From NCBI GenBank assembly GCA_946894095.1, contig OX335647.2:13100001-13164000 (forward strand): DNA of 64,000 bases, given 5' to 3'. A program made the position numbers and the translations under genes. Under the pieces are notes generated by a model. That model made no database searches, was not told where the DNA came from, and saw nothing but the letters and a program-made list of their open reading frames with translations. This document shows positions 44,347-56,952 of this stretch, in pieces (within the stretch, counting starts at the first letter, position 1; the number at the start of each line of letters is the position of its first letter). Origin of the DNA: Incurvaria masculella. Lineage: Eukaryota; Arthropoda; Insecta; Lepidoptera; Incurvariidae.

Positions 44347-45290
44347 GTATTTTTCTTACAGCTGGAGTTTCGGGTCTTTTAGATGACGTTTTGTTATCTT
44401 AAGTTTAAATTACCTATTGTACTTTAATGTTCCCCACCTATCTAATTAAGAGATTGTCACATTGTCACATTTCAAGCAATCATCATCAGTCATAATATAC
44501 GTCTCGCATACACTATATTGAAAACAAGTTTAATACCTTTTCCAGAAAACTATCTTTGAATGGAAATTTTACATCCCTAGCTGTAGGTGAATGTTGTTTT
44601 AAGAGTACTGTATTATTTTTACTTCTATATTTTCGAACATGGAATATGAATTGTTTTTAGGTGTTGGTCATATTGCCAGCGCAGACCGCCCCTCCTGCCC
44701 CACCGCCACTCCGCCGCTGCTTGCTCCGCGCGCGCATCCGATTACCTGACGTTGTTTTCTGCATCATTTCTATAAATAGCCACGATTTGTTGTTCGGTAA
44801 CTACTCGATTATCGTTCGGATGAGTAAACAAGTTGAGCAATTTCAATCTCACACCGAAGTAAGTAATCATCAGGTACCTGTACCTACTGTTTCTAGTACT
44901 GTGCATATTTCCTATAAAACATTAACAAAGTAATCATGCACGGCATTCTGTCGCTCATTCTCAAATTCGGAAGGACACAATTTTGTATAATGTTAAGATG
45001 AGTAAACATTTAAATAGTTGTAGATAGCTAGGCTACTGCTTCTATTAGAATGCGGTGTGTTTGCAAATAATATATTTTACAAAAAAAAACTTGCAAGCAG
45101 CGAAGTATGGGTAAAATAAGTAAAGACGTATCTCGCCTCCCTTTCGCACCTTACTGCCAATAAACCCAGATACATACAATTTATGTATTTCACCAATAGC
45201 CTCTAACGACATCATTGAACATTACAATTGTTTTAACAATATTATTGTTGCATAATGGGCGGGAGATTTTTTAGAAATCATAAAGATTCG

Positions 45291-45472
45291 ACATCCCGGG
45301 GCTAACTGTAAAGCTTTGCATCCCACAGACAATGGGTTCGGTCCCCGCCTAGTTTTCAGATAACTGCATTTCTTATAATTGAGCATTTCTTATGATCTTA
45401 AAATGACTGTTCCATGGTGCGGCCACCAGATAAGAGCCTACCACCTACTAGGTGATAAGGTTTCAACAAAGG
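45291..45472 (+). repeat. Degenerate SINE with a B-box-like tRNA head
   Basis: GGGGCTAACTGTAAAGC and GGGTTCGGTCCCCGCC resemble the two promoter parts of a tRNA-like head. GTTCCATGGTGCGG and CCACCTACTAGGTGATAAGG match the linker and body start. The rest of the body is missing. Lower certainty because every block is diverged. Confidence 0.5.
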
Positions 45473-48279
45473 TATCCCGTAATTCATCGATTCAAAACTT
45501 CACTTAATTTATGACCATAGACCGAACCATTACCGCTCCATTACCTTGGTTTCAGGCGCCCACCACTAAACTATGGAACCACCACCACTATGGAAGTTCT
45601 TCGGGTCGATCCGGAGAGTACGGGACTCCCGACATCTAGGTGGTGGTGGTGGTCTACATGTCAGTACATTGGTTGGTTGGTAGGCAGTCTCACAGGTGAT
45701 CTTAGAGAGCGTCGCCACCGCGGCCTACACTAGAATGCATTTTTTAAATGATTAAAATCTTTTTTGAATTAAAAAATAATAAGAAAAAATATTATACCGT
45801 GTTTAATCTTAATATGTATTTACACATTTAAAAGTAAAATGAGTTTTGACAATGGCATGAGGAGGAAGCAAGATGAAAGTAAAGATAGCTAACGTCAAAC
45901 AACGTACAAAACTCGCCTAAAACTGCTTATTTTCGCTGGTAATATGACATTTTCCGGCGCCATCTCCCTTCACTGCCAGAACTAATTACGCTGTCATTAA
46001 TCTCAGCTTATTCCACATTTTGTCTGGGTAGGCGTGTGATGTAAAAATTACATTTTAATTATACATGAAGTAATGTCACTGTAAATAAAAATATCATTGA
46101 TATTCATAGGTTTCTATTTATTGTATTCTGAAATGTGTTTCTGCAACGCCTCTTGATAATTTTTATTTTCCCTTTGTCTCGGTCTCACGTTAGCAATCCA
46201 CCCCTTCCTCTTTAATCTATGACAATGGTTACAAAGAGCAAAACATTCTTTCCGTTACTGATTCTTCTACAAAACTATGATGTTTTTTTTTTATAGCAAT
46301 ATAGCACACATATAATTGTTTGAATGAACATCGAGTGAAGCACGATGAGCATTGTGTTGTGTAACAAATCTAAACATTCAAAAGAGAGTAATTAAATTGT
46401 CCGGAAGATAAGAAGCTCTAGGCACGAGCAGCCAATATTTGGCAGCAATAAATCTAGCAAACACGGATATGAATGCGGTCAAGGTGTGTCAACAGTCGCT
46501 GTCCGTCCGTTCATCTCTCGGCGACCTCAATCATTACATCAATGTCAAATTAGATGAGAAACAAATTGAGAGTATTAGGCGCAAGCATATGATTTTTTAT
46601 GTGTAGTGCGCAGCGGACAAACATTGCACAAAAACTGTCCGCATTTTCTTGTGTACTTATTAAATCTACCTAATGTTTTCACGCTGGACAATTGAGAGAC
46701 CTTTCTCTTTGGTAATTCCATATTGATATTCCAGTTGAATGAGTTTTGGAAATAAAATGTACCAATATTTGCATCCGATGTTTGAGTTCATGAAATGTGG
46801 TCTTAACATTTCTTTCTTATTTATTATCCTCATTTCGACACGGCAGTAAATCACTTGATCAAAGATTGAAAAAATACCTTTTGATTTATGTAGCTAGACA
46901 CGGTTTAGTAGGAAAGGTTTATAGGGTAATTTTGGCCCCTGAAATTCAGTCATCCTTAAGGCTACCAGCGGTTGACTACAATGTCGACCTCGTTCTTTAA
47001 TTATGTGTTTAAGTGGCGAATACACTTCAGACAGTTTGTTTGCTGACGATGTGGTCCTACACCTTTAGAATTATTTTTATAAAAAACTGATCAAACCCAA
47101 ATAAAATTGGTACACGCCTACGGTGTTCCGGGGTAAGAATTCTGGCCCATGCTAGCAGCTAGCCAACAGGTCACGGATGATAACTATTATTGTTGTACTA
47201 GACATCATCGTAGCACAATTTTAAAGGCTCTGCTTGCCTCGATTTCGATCAAGTTTTTTTTTAACAACCAAAATTAGATGATGATTATTTTGCAACTGCA
47301 TACAAATTTTAGTCAAAAACGTTTTGAGTCAAAATAATGAGTTGGTTCACAACTATATTACAATTATTTTTTTCGAATTTTCAATAAATTATTATTTATT
47401 GTTATTTAAGAGAATTAACAGCGGTAACATAGGTACATACGAACACATTCTAATATAATAAGACATATTATTTATGCTTATGCTACCCCCAAAAACAATT
47501 CCCATTTATTACCATTACGTACGAACAATAAAATGTAATCAATAATAAAGAAAAACGTTTAAAAACGAACTAAAAAGTATAACAAATAAAAGTAATTTCT
47601 CTTGCCCCGATATTGATGACAAATTAACAACCAAAATAAAAATAAAATATAGCCTAATTAGTAACAAAATGTAAACTTTTTACCATAACAGAACAAAACA
47701 ATTAATAGAAGAACAGTTAGGGACAATATGGGTGTGTGCGACGGGACCCTAAAAATCGTAAAAAACGTTGAGAAATTATTATTTATTAGAATATTTTCTA
47801 GGGTCAAGTTAATCCATGGTTCAACGTTACGAAACTTCGCTGCGGCCACGCCCCGCCACCGCCGTAACGACGCCTCTGCACGCAAAGTGCGGCTCATCTG
47901 AATCAAATTACGGGCCACGGAATTGAAAAGCATCATCTATCTCCACGCCAGCTAATTACACACCTATCTAGTGTATGCATCCGAGTACAGTTATTTCGGC
48001 AGCGGGCTCTCGCAGACCAAAATGCGGTCACATGCCTGCCTACTCGATGGCTGCCCGCTCTGTGGGTACACGTAGGTAGCTCCGACGGCGACACGGCATC
48101 CGCCTCTGCATCTCCTGCCTGGGAGCTATCGTGACCCATCACCGTCAATCCGTCACAGATAACTACACATTCCGCGCGAGGTTGCTGCTCTTCACATTTT
48201 GACAGAAATGGTTCAGCTGGTATCACCGTCTACTAGCGTTGTGGCTGGAAACGTCTAGAGATCACAATCGAATGAAAGA
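45473..48279. other. AT-rich spacer with GC-rich patches near 47830-48180
   Basis: Minus-strand frames at 47658-47936 and 47933-48226 cross the GC-rich patches but have no recognised domain. A (GGT)n tract lies near 45641-45653. Nothing else was recognised. Confidence 0.4.
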
Positions 48280-48719
48280 GGCTCGTAGCCTAGTGGCGCG
48301 TGGACTAGCCTAGTGGCGCTTGGACTGGCCTAGCGTACCAGAGGTCTGGGTTCAATTCCTCGCCCCGACAAGCACCACTTTCTTTCTCTTTCTGAGTTAG
48401 ATAAGTGCATTTCGTCACGAATGTGAGCTGTTCCTTGGTTCGGAATCCATGGAAAACTGTAGGTCCACTTCTCCTACTAGGTGGTAGGGTTTAAGCCCGC
48501 CCGGGCTGGTACTATCTCATTGCATGAAAAGATGGTCGAAGCAGCAATGAAAAATTGTCCGTGTTTTACATCCAGTTCAATGTAGCCGCGCTCGTAAAGG
48601 GAAGGTCCTGGCATGGCACTTAATTCCTTTTGGGAATGGTGTGTATTAAGCTAATATCATAACGGTAGTTTTGTGGTATTAGCCATCCATGTCAGGTTGC
48701 CTAAGATAAATAAAAAAAA
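48280..48719 (+). repeat. Full-length SINE with a tRNA-like head and a duplicated A box
   Basis: The head holds two tandem 20-bp copies of TAGCCTAGTGGCGCGTGGAC (48286-48305; second at 48306-48325 with one change), then the B box GGTTCAATTCC at 48349-48359. The linker has CACTTTCTTTCTCTTTC and GTGCATTTCGTCACGAATG. The body runs from TTGGTTCGGAATCCATGG through GGTGGTAGGGTTTAAGCCC, CATCCAGTTCAATGTAGCC and AGGTCCTGGCATGGCAC to GTGGTATTAGCCATCCATGT. It ends in an A-rich tail. RNA polymerase III transcription through A and B boxes is expected. Confidence 0.9.
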
Positions 48720-48924
48720 TCTTTGCTGGTAATTGAAATGCTTATCGAATGCTTATCGACACGTTATTTCCTCATTCAATCATCTGCTGTGTGAGCTGAA
48801 TATTTCTGAGTGTGCTTTTTCCACGAAGTAAATCATAAAATACCGTTCAGGGAAAAGCAAAGATTCCGTGTTTGAAAGCGACAAAGTAACCACCATATGA
48901 TAACTTGTACCTGTCCTGTGTGTT

Positions 48925-49274
48925 CAGTCAGAGTTCTCACCTAAATTTGAGTTTACGGAACTTCGAATGTACGTAAAAATGGCAAACTCCATACAAGTTT
49001 TTACTAGATTTTCTGTGCTTTTACTTCTTCAAGTTGTCAAAGTCAATCTCGGACTTCCGATTTGTATGAAAACGCGAAGTCGGCGTAAACGGCAACTCAA
49101 CGTTTTTACGGCGACGACGGTGAGTAAGCTGTCAAATCAAACTCCGACTCACAAATGTTAGTTCGCTTTAGGCCAATTGCGCGCGCTCTGCAATCTCTTC
49201 ATTCATTTGAATACGCCAGTCGATCGGTTAGACGTAAACGCCAATTTAGGTGACAACTGGGACTAGGGGCTCTG
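48925..49274. mobile_element. MITE family M1, copy 1 (350 bp)
   Basis: The ends are inverted: CAGTCAGAGTTCTCACCTAA at the left and, reverse-complemented, CAGAGCCCCTAGTCCCAGTT then GTCACCTAAATTGGCG at the right. Its homologue lies at 52529-52910 in the same orientation. Shared interior strings include ATTTGTATGAAAACGCGAAG and TCGGCGTAAACGGCAA. CAG-type ends suggest a hAT-like origin, but no target duplication was seen. The 64-codon frame over it is probably not a gene. Confidence 0.75.
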
Positions 49275-49879
49275 TTTCTGATTGGAGGCTGTTAGTTAGT
49301 TACTTATTTTAAATTCTTCCTGAAACGATAACACTTATACTTACCTACACATACCTCAATCAGCGACTAGACGACATAACTGTCTTTGACGATCTACCAT
49401 TGCTCAACGCGGAACAGGCAGGTAATGCACCCATTCAATATCGACGCAATGGTTTTCCCTGTGTAAGTTTTAAAACACATGGGTGTCTTCAGGCACCTCT
49501 AATGTAAGGGCCTGGCGTACGTCACATATGCTTCACTTAACATAAAAAAATACCATCCAAAATTACGTTGAAATGTTCCTGGCACTGAGTTGACTCTGCG
49601 AAGAAAGTAAATTAATTCCAGTTGAAGTTGAGTTGGGCACTCTACCTTGTGCATTCTAAGCTGTAACACAAACCCAATTCAATAAGCGATCTACAAGAAT
49701 GCCGGTGCATGTGTAGTTATTAGAGCTTTTCCGTTGATGCGAGCCGACGCGCGCCCACTGGGTGAGTGCCACTTCCGAGCCGCCTCGAGCCACTTGCGCT
49801 AGAATTTTGATTGATATTTTTTGTCGGATAACTCGGCCACAATGGGTCGAAAGAGGCAAGAGGCAACAAGACGACGGCG

Positions 49880-50115
49880 AAATGGGTATCGTAACCGGCA
49901 GATTATTAAGGTTAGCGGCGGCGGTGGGCGCTGACTGACGGACGGGCGCGCCGCAACGAGGACGGACGTCTGAGGAAAGTCGGCTAACAGTAAATGTTCG
50001 CGGAGCCACAAAAAACTCAGCCTTCGATAAACATGCGGAGGTCGCGGGCACCCACCACGCCCCCCCCCCGTCCCCCGTCCCCCCTCTCATGCCTCCGCCG
50101 CCGCCGCCGCACGCA
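49880..50115. other. GC-rich region with an unassigned minus-strand frame
   Basis: A 164-codon minus-strand frame (50150 to 49656) crosses this region. It begins with a poly-glycine stretch produced by CCG triplets and then shows no domain. The length exceeds what is usual by chance in AT-rich DNA, but GC-rich sequence lacks stop codons, so I do not call a gene. A C run lies at 50061-50068. Confidence 0.3.
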
Positions 50116-50884
50116 CTCCAAGAGAATACCGTGTGCGGGCTTTTACACAAACTATTAATGGAATAGGTGAAAGTATATTTATCCTAACTCTTTGTGGAAA
50201 CCCCCAAATGTCTTTACATTGATTTAATAACTTAACGGCAGGAAAAAACTTTTATCTATTCGGGGACTTTCTATTACACGCTCGCTGCTCTATCCACTAT
50301 GCATACATTTAGGTCCGCACTAGATGGCGCTGATTTCGTGAAATATTCTTGCGGAATTTCGGCTGCAAATGCGGAATCTCAGAGTACCCAGAGCGGGATG
50401 GGCCCGCGCGGGTTTTAGTGTTGTTGTTCGATAGAACATTTTTATCATCTAAAAAAACGAAAGGCATTTAAAGATCACATGTATTTCGATTGAAGAGGTG
50501 ATTTCAGTGTTCAGGGCGGTGTCACAAGCTGTGTGCTGGCGCCATGCGCCAGGACTCTGTTATCATGATGACAAATTACTTGTAGTTAATGCAGGTACAA
50601 CGTGAGAAAACGCTAATGACTCAAGCAGACCCTGTCTGCTGCATTGTTAGTGGTGGCTTACATGATATAAATATTTGCACATTTAACTTATTTGATGTTC
50701 TTTATTTAGCAAAGAAAACTTCATAAAACAATTGAAGGCTTTAAACCACAATGCCCAGTTATTATCTTAGCAAACGAATGTACTTTTTTGTATAAAATCA
50801 AATGATCGGGAAATGTTATGTTTTAGTTCATTTAATTAAAGCAAACATCAATAATCAGCAAGTTCTTTGGCGTGACGATTAATG

Positions 50885-51161
50885 TTTTTTAGGGTTCCGT
50901 ACCTAAAGGGTGCCAACGGAACCCTATTACTAAGCCTCCGCTGTCCATCCGTCCGTCTCATGAACCGTAATAGGTAGGCAGCTGAAATTTTCACAGAGTG
51001 TGTATTTATTTTGCCGCTATAACTAGAATTACTTATAAAATTAAAAAAAAAAAAAAATTAAAGAGGGTCCCATACAAAAAACCTGATTTTTTGTGTTAAA
51101 TCTTATACGGTGGTACGGAATCCTTCGTGTGCGAGTCCGACTCGCACTTGGCCGGTTTTTT
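50885..51161 (+). repeat. GTTCCGTACC / GTGCGAGTC-hairpin repeat, copy 7
   Basis: A full copy with a deletion that removes the CTGTATCT part, joining a short GTCC tract to CATGAACCGTAATAGG. The terminal hairpin is intact and the copy ends GGCCGGTTTTTT. Confidence 0.92.
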
Positions 51162-51585
51162 ACATGTTGACTTTTCCATATTTATTAATATATAGGTCAC
51201 AGATAACTAGGGTTAAAAAAAATTATTAATTCAAAATAGAAAAGTCGTAGAAAACTACATGGTAATTGATCGTAATATCATCACACTTTAACGACAAATG
51301 CCAATAATAAAAAAAATCACATTTTTAAGTAAAGTAAATAGTACTCAACACATTGGACTTTGACCCACGTATTTTTTTATTATAAATGCCAATGCCTACT
51401 GTGGCGCCGAGGATGATGTGCTCCGAACATAATTCGGGAAACGTGGCAGCGGCAGCGGGGCTACCGGGAACAATCAGTAAAATGCAGCATTTTGCTGACA
51501 TGTAGTGACAATGCGTCAAGTTTATAACATTTAAAAACTATTCATTAAAGTTTGTCTCAACACGTAAAATGATAGTTTTCCACGC

Positions 51586-51992
51586 ATGCTTTTTGTAATT
51601 TGCTTAGGTCTCTTGGCACGCCGTGAACCACTTTCTTTAATCTTTCAAATGCCGGGGTGTTATAACGTTGGGTTGGATTCTGAATCGCGCAACTATGGGA
51701 GTCTATTTAGATTCAGTTGGCAACTAAGTAGGGCTTTAGAACAAGCTCAAATGCGGTTTCTTGGAGATTTTCATGCCCACCACGAATGGTTGAACCATTG
51801 CGGATATGCTGTATACCAATTATTTGGAATTCATCTACAGTCCCTCCTCCCATAAACAATACCTTTACATACATTTATTTAACGCTTCATTTGCGTCGGA
51901 CATTGACTGCAAAGATTGAACTCATATCAACATATTGCCGTTGTCACCAACATCGCATTTGGCATCAGACGCTAGAGCCAGTCCTAGATTGA
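51586..51992 (+). pseudogene. Endonuclease relic of a non-LTR retrotransposon
   Basis: The first frame (51586-51855) contains LSRALEQAQMRFLGDFHAHH then EWLNH. This is the GDFNAHHxEWL core of apurinic-type endonucleases in LINE ORF2, with N changed to H and one residue missing. The following AVYQLF segment fits the next conserved part. After 51855 the weak similarity moves to another frame. The gene's reverse transcriptase half is absent. The enzyme would nick target DNA to prime reverse transcription; this copy is dead. Confidence 0.62.
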
Positions 51993-52254
51993 GCTAGCGA
52001 CGTACTTGCTTAGTAACACTTAATTTATCTATAAATTTGGATACACCATTTTATAATCGTTTCAAAATATTTAAAATTCAATTTATAATTTTAAGATACG
52101 TTTTTACATATTGATTCAACTGTTTTTTTTTTATCGAGGGTTATTCACGTTTTGAGTCCTGGGTATTATTAAATATCCGAATAACACGTCGTTTGACAGT
52201 CACATAGAACGAAATGCAAGGAAATTCCCAAGTGCGGAATAGGCCGAGACATGT

Positions 52255-52410
52255 AAACGCTGCAGTGGCGCGCGCGCGTACCCTTGAACCTGCCGAGTGG
52301 CGCGGCCGGCTTGCCAATGACCCCGGTCGGTGGCTGCGGCGGCGGCGGGGCGCGGAGCGGCGGCGGCGGAGGCGGCGGTGGCGGCAGACGCAACCACCAC
52401 GCAACACCCG
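52255..52410. other. GC-rich CGG-type repeat island
   Basis: Dense GGCGGCGGCGG sequence on the plus strand gives Arg-rich or Ala/Pro-rich frames on both strands, all low complexity. It could be a CpG island of an unseen gene or a simple repeat. Confidence 0.4.
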
Positions 52411-52528
52411 GCCTACCCGACACTGGAGTTATAGTTTAGTTAGAGTTAGATTAATGAATTTGTTTTTTGATTTTAAATTATCGTTGAATTTGTGAATGTT
52501 GCAGATAAATTGGCATATACTGAGCGGT

Positions 52529-52910
52529 CAGTCCGAGTTCTCACCTAAATTGGCGTTTATGGAACTTCGAAGTTACGTAAAAACATCAAACTCCATACAA
52601 GTTTGTATGGAGTTTGATGTTTTTTTACTTCTTCAAGCACTTCTACAGAACTGTGGTTTTACTTCTTCAAGCTTTCAAAGTCAAATTCGAACTTCCGATT
52701 TGTATGAAAACGCGAAGTCGGCGTAAACGGCAAAGATAACGTATTGACGGCGACGGAGAGTAAGCTGTCAAATCAAACTCGGACTCGCAAATGGTAGTTC
52801 GATTAACGCCCACTGCGCGCGCTCTTAAATTTCTCCATACATTTTAAAACGCCAGTCGATCGGTTTGGCGTAAACGCCAATTTAGGTTACAACTGGGACT
52901 AGGGGCTCTG
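52529..52910. mobile_element. MITE family M1, copy 2, with an internal palindrome
   Basis: Collinear with copy 1 at 48925, with left end CAGTCCGAGTTCTCACCTAA. It carries an extra segment that includes a near-perfect palindrome at 52579-52624 (22-bp arms, 2-base loop; core ATCAAACTCCATACAA) and a second ACTTCTTCAAGC segment, so part of the element was duplicated after the two copies separated. Confidence 0.75.
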
Positions 52911-54161
52911 TTAACCGATTGAAGATGAAATAGCATATATGTATACATATATCAACTGTTACGCCAATTTTAAGATTTTTAATAATATTTCTTGTACGAA
53001 ACAGTTTTTACCGGCAGTAAGATTTTAAGTTATATACTGCGTGACTTATGATGAATAAAAACTTCAAAATGTCCAGCATGACTTGCATTTGATTGTACAA
53101 TGTTCTAAAACTTCTTTTTACAGAATTTCTTTCTCAGATCAACAATTTAGACGATATGAAGGAATGTTTGATAAAACATTTGAGGTAAACGTTCACTTTT
53201 TCTGAGCGTGTAGTTCAGAAACCGTTGGGTGTTTGGGAAAAGTTCTTGTAGAAAAGTTATAAAGAATCTCAAGAACTTTCAATTGGTGAAACATTTTTTT
53301 TCTCTGCGTCGCATTGTTTTCGAGATTTTAACGACAAACCCAAAAATGGGACCTTCCTTGCCCCCCCCCCCCCCCCTCCGGCTCACCTACTAGACGCCAG
53401 GAGTTTTAGTATGTTCAGTTAGTTGAGCACCCCGCAGCTTTTGCTCTTAGATTTGATATGGAGTTGCTACGGGCAAACCATCGCCTAGTAGCCTCACATA
53501 CATTTTCCAGCTACTGAACATTTCCCAAATGCAAATTGACGGCCGATCAACGGAGGCGTCAAATATATTTTTAGTAAGCGGCCCACCGAGCATCTGAATA
53601 CAAAAACCTCCCCTAGGATTGTTTTTTTGTCCTCTCTCACGTTTATTAAAATTAAAACCCCCCTGACTCGGCCCCCGTCCACCTAGAAGGACCCAGATAA
53701 CTCCATTGGGAATGTCTTCCAAAGAGACACAAGAACCTCATCTTGCGGCTTCCGGCCTTCTATATTTTGGCCCAAAAATGAATTTACTTTTTAGTGTTTC
53801 TTGTGGTAATTAAAATCCATATTTATAAAATTTAATGTATTTGGATATACATGTATTCCTATGGACTTTAATACGGCTGGACCGACTTAAATGCAACTTT
53901 CAGGCAATTTTCAGATTAGCCCAACGATGTTCCTTTCGCTATATATTACTAACTATGTACTAGCGACCCGCCCCGACTTCACACAAGATTTTTTTTACAA
54001 TTTTGAACCGGCAATTTTAATTTTAATTTTTTAACCGCAAAATTTTAATACGCCACAGAAGATTTAAAGAAGCCGAAGATTTCATTTCTTTCTCTTTCGA
54101 TTTAGTCAATGTCATCTTTTATGGCGGGGACGAAATGCGTTTTCTGACCGCAATCCCATTT
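52911..54161. other. Spacer with a C run and an ACTAGCGACCCG repeat start
   Basis: A C run of about 17 lies near 53362-53378. ACTAGCGACCCGCCCCGACT at 53959 is the start of another ACTAGC-type repeat. The 91-codon minus-strand frame at 53447-53722 has no known domain. Confidence 0.4.
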
Positions 54162-54219
54162 TTAACCGACTTCAAAAAAAAGGAGGAGGTTCTCAATTTG
54201 TCGGAATCTTTTTTTTTTC
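54162..54219 (+). repeat. AACCGACTTC repeat fragment
   Basis: TTTAACCGACTTCAAAAAAA then GGAGGAGGTTCTCAATTTGT and CGG, followed by a T run. This unit is common in lepidopteran DNA. An inverted copy lies at 61367-61431. Confidence 0.75.
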
Positions 54220-54800
54220 AATATTGGCATTTAAAAACCGATTAAAAATATCATACCGATATAATGGTGTGTTCTTAAAAGGGCATTCAATTTTTTCATA
54301 ACAAACTGCTTTACAGAAGCTGGAGAAAAATACAGTGGTTTTGCGCCCGTCAAATAATGTCCTTTTAAAATTGGTGAAAAAAAATGCTGGGACCTCCAAC
54401 CCACACCCGCAGCCCCGAGCATCGGCTCTTAATATGTGAGGTATCATAGTAGGATATGAAGCCCTTAGTCTGAGTTTTACGTTTTTGCCGGTTAATACCG
54501 GTCAACTTGGGTTGTGAAATTGAAGGCGAACTAGCAGTGCCCGTCCGAGTTAATTCTTCTCCTCGTGTTAAAATGTTCAAAGTTTATGGTTTGCGACGCG
54601 CTGCGACGTGGACGGTGTCAGAAATGGACTGAAGTTGAAGACTCTTTAACTAAAACACCGACTAATTTAAACTCAGAAACAATTTGACGCTCACCCTGCA
54701 GAACTGCAGGGTAAGCACCCTGCAGGGTTCTGCACACTGCAGGTGGACCCCTCAAACATGACGACCCGAAACCTTCTGGATGGGTAAACTACGTTCTTCA

Positions 54801-54890
54801 AAGCTGGCCGTGGTTCGGATTCCACGAATGGAAGTGTAGGTCCCTTTCCTAACTTACTAGATGGAGGGTTAAATCCAGGTACCAGCTTAC
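54801..54890 (+). repeat. SINE fragment of the 5S-headed type
   Basis: AAGCTGGCCGTGGTTCGGAT then TCCACGAATGGAAGTGTAGG and CTTACTAGATGGAGGGTTAA matches the segment after the 5S-like head at 29200-29275. Both the head and the 3' part are missing. Confidence 0.72.
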
Positions 54891-56950
54891 CTGACACCGA
54901 GAATCCCAATCCCCACTATGAGTCAATACCCAGAGTTGTACCATTATTAGTATTATCTTTTGTTGTACGGTGGATGTTGTATGGTTGAATTTACACCTAG
55001 CCTAATTCATGTTTATGTGCAGTTATCATGTTTGAGGGATGCTGCCATGGATTTGGTCAATATTAAGCATCATATAATTATTAGTCATGCTCTATTACCC
55101 TTTATCTCGGTACACTCGTTCGATTGCCACTTTCAAGAGGTTGTTGTATGACTATGCCGGTAATACGTGCGGAACAACTAGACCCCAAGCCACGGCCATA
55201 TTTCTTCTACTTCCGTCAAGTTTTCGCATATATTGCAGCACCGTGCCATCTTTAGCGCTAACATACTGGCGATGCCTTAGATTTAGCATATCGCTGCAAT
55301 TTCGTGATGCAAAGTGTACGGCCGATACTAAACAAAATCATCGAGGCGTTCTGTCCGGTGCTGTTGGAGCGGTCGTCGATTGTACTGTTTCGCGTGCGTG
55401 GTCGGAACTTCTGGCTGTAGATTCGGAAACTTTTCAATTAATGTGTTTTTTTTTTATTGCTTTGATCGGTATCGTTAGTCCGTAGAGGTCAGTCTCCCAG
55501 GTAAGTGTGCCAGTACGCCACCGATACTTATCTCCCGCCGTGCCGCCGCCGCCCGCGCCGCGCCGGCCGCTACGACGCGACGCCTCGGGCGCGTCCCACA
55601 TTTGTGGGTAATTTTTTGCTCGTCACTGTACATGTAAAAAAGTAAGTCACTAATACGAATATCACATGGCGATTAGGAGCACATTGGCTTATTGATGGCA
55701 CTGCTCTCCATGTTACAGTTTTTTGAGATTCAATTTATTAACCTACAGTTTATTTATCAACGGTCCGACCGGTACTTTGGGGTTTTTTTGGTTCGATATA
55801 GATTTAGATCAGAACTTTCTCCGGTTGATCGATCATGTAGACATGGAGGATAGTTACTTTGACTAATTGAATTGGTATGCCGTGTGCCTTTCCGTGGAGT
55901 CCCACCCATAACGCGACGCGAGACGGTTTCACGAGCGTCTCCGCCCGCGCCTCTGCCGCCTCCGCGCACGTGCGCTCTACGTCCACTAAAATTTCCCAAG
56001 TTACGGCGCCCGGGCGCCCGTGGGCACGTTACGGGAATCCTTTCCGGCACATCTTGCTATTATATGTAATAGGATAGGGCCGCCGGTAAAAGATGCATTG
56101 AACGTGGAGATCGCGGAGGGCGTAACGCCTACGCGGTTCTTTTTGGTGCGGATTCGTCCTGTGTGTGTTGATGCGAAACAAATATTTTAAATTGACTTCG
56201 TGAGAAAAAAACCTCAACCGTTTTCAGCTCCTAAACTCTTAACGGTATAAAATGGATCAATACTTTAGATAAAAAAAATCATTTGAAGTCAATTTGATAT
56301 CTACATTGAAGGTCGCGCCGTGAGTCCTGAAGAAGTCCACAATGCGGTGGATGAAACGTCGACTTGAACAAGTAAGCGATTTATAACACTGTCAATCCAA
56401 AAACATTTTAATAATTTGTATCCATTGTACCTATTCAAATTTTTAAAATATTCAGAATAAATGTTGGTCAGGACATTAATTTTAATATAAATGTCGTTGT
56501 GTAACCTCAACTTAATAAGCTAACGGTAATTTCCAAATACAAGATAATAGTTGTCTCCGTGCATTGAAGTCTCTCTATTTCGATTTCCGCCAAGTCTCTC
56601 TTTATTCATTCTTAGTATTTATAAAAAAAATACATATACTGATGAATTTAAGCTAACTTACATTAAAACATAAATGTATAAAATATGAACAATCGATTTT
56701 AAAAGTATCTATCAAATTATAATAATGAAAGGACAACATAATGCATTGTTGTTGTGTTGCATCCGCACAATGATACAATTATACTTTAGTGGAGGGCGTC
56801 TTTCTACAGCCCTGTGTCGGTATTTTACATGGGTAAGAATTTCTATATTTAATGTATTGTTGTCGTGCAGAATTAAATGACCTGCCCACCCCAATAGACA
56901 GTGCTGATTCCTACCCAGAGGTTGCACTGTGTGAGGGGGGGTCAAGAGGC
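54891..56950. other. Spacer with GC-rich patches at 55535-55600 and 55900-56040
   Basis: A 132-codon plus-strand frame at 55087-55485 and several 60-97-codon frames near 55757-56077 were read and show no domain. Nothing is supported as a gene. Confidence 0.4.
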
Positions 56951-56952
56951 GG

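Noticed and set aside
48286..48370. tRNA gene
   Set aside because: A and B boxes are present, but no full cloverleaf or anticodon arm is evident and it leads directly into a SINE body.
49480..49560. Possible further SINE fragment (GGCCTGGCGTACG, TAACATAAAAAAA)
   Set aside because: Only two short blocks resemble the SINE and spacing is wrong; too weak to list.
49656..50150. 164-codon minus-strand frame
   Set aside because: Its length is explained by GC-rich sequence poor in stop codons; it begins with simple-repeat poly-glycine and lacks any domain.
55087..55485. 132-codon plus-strand frame
   Set aside because: No domain or motif recognised and no coding signal apart from length.
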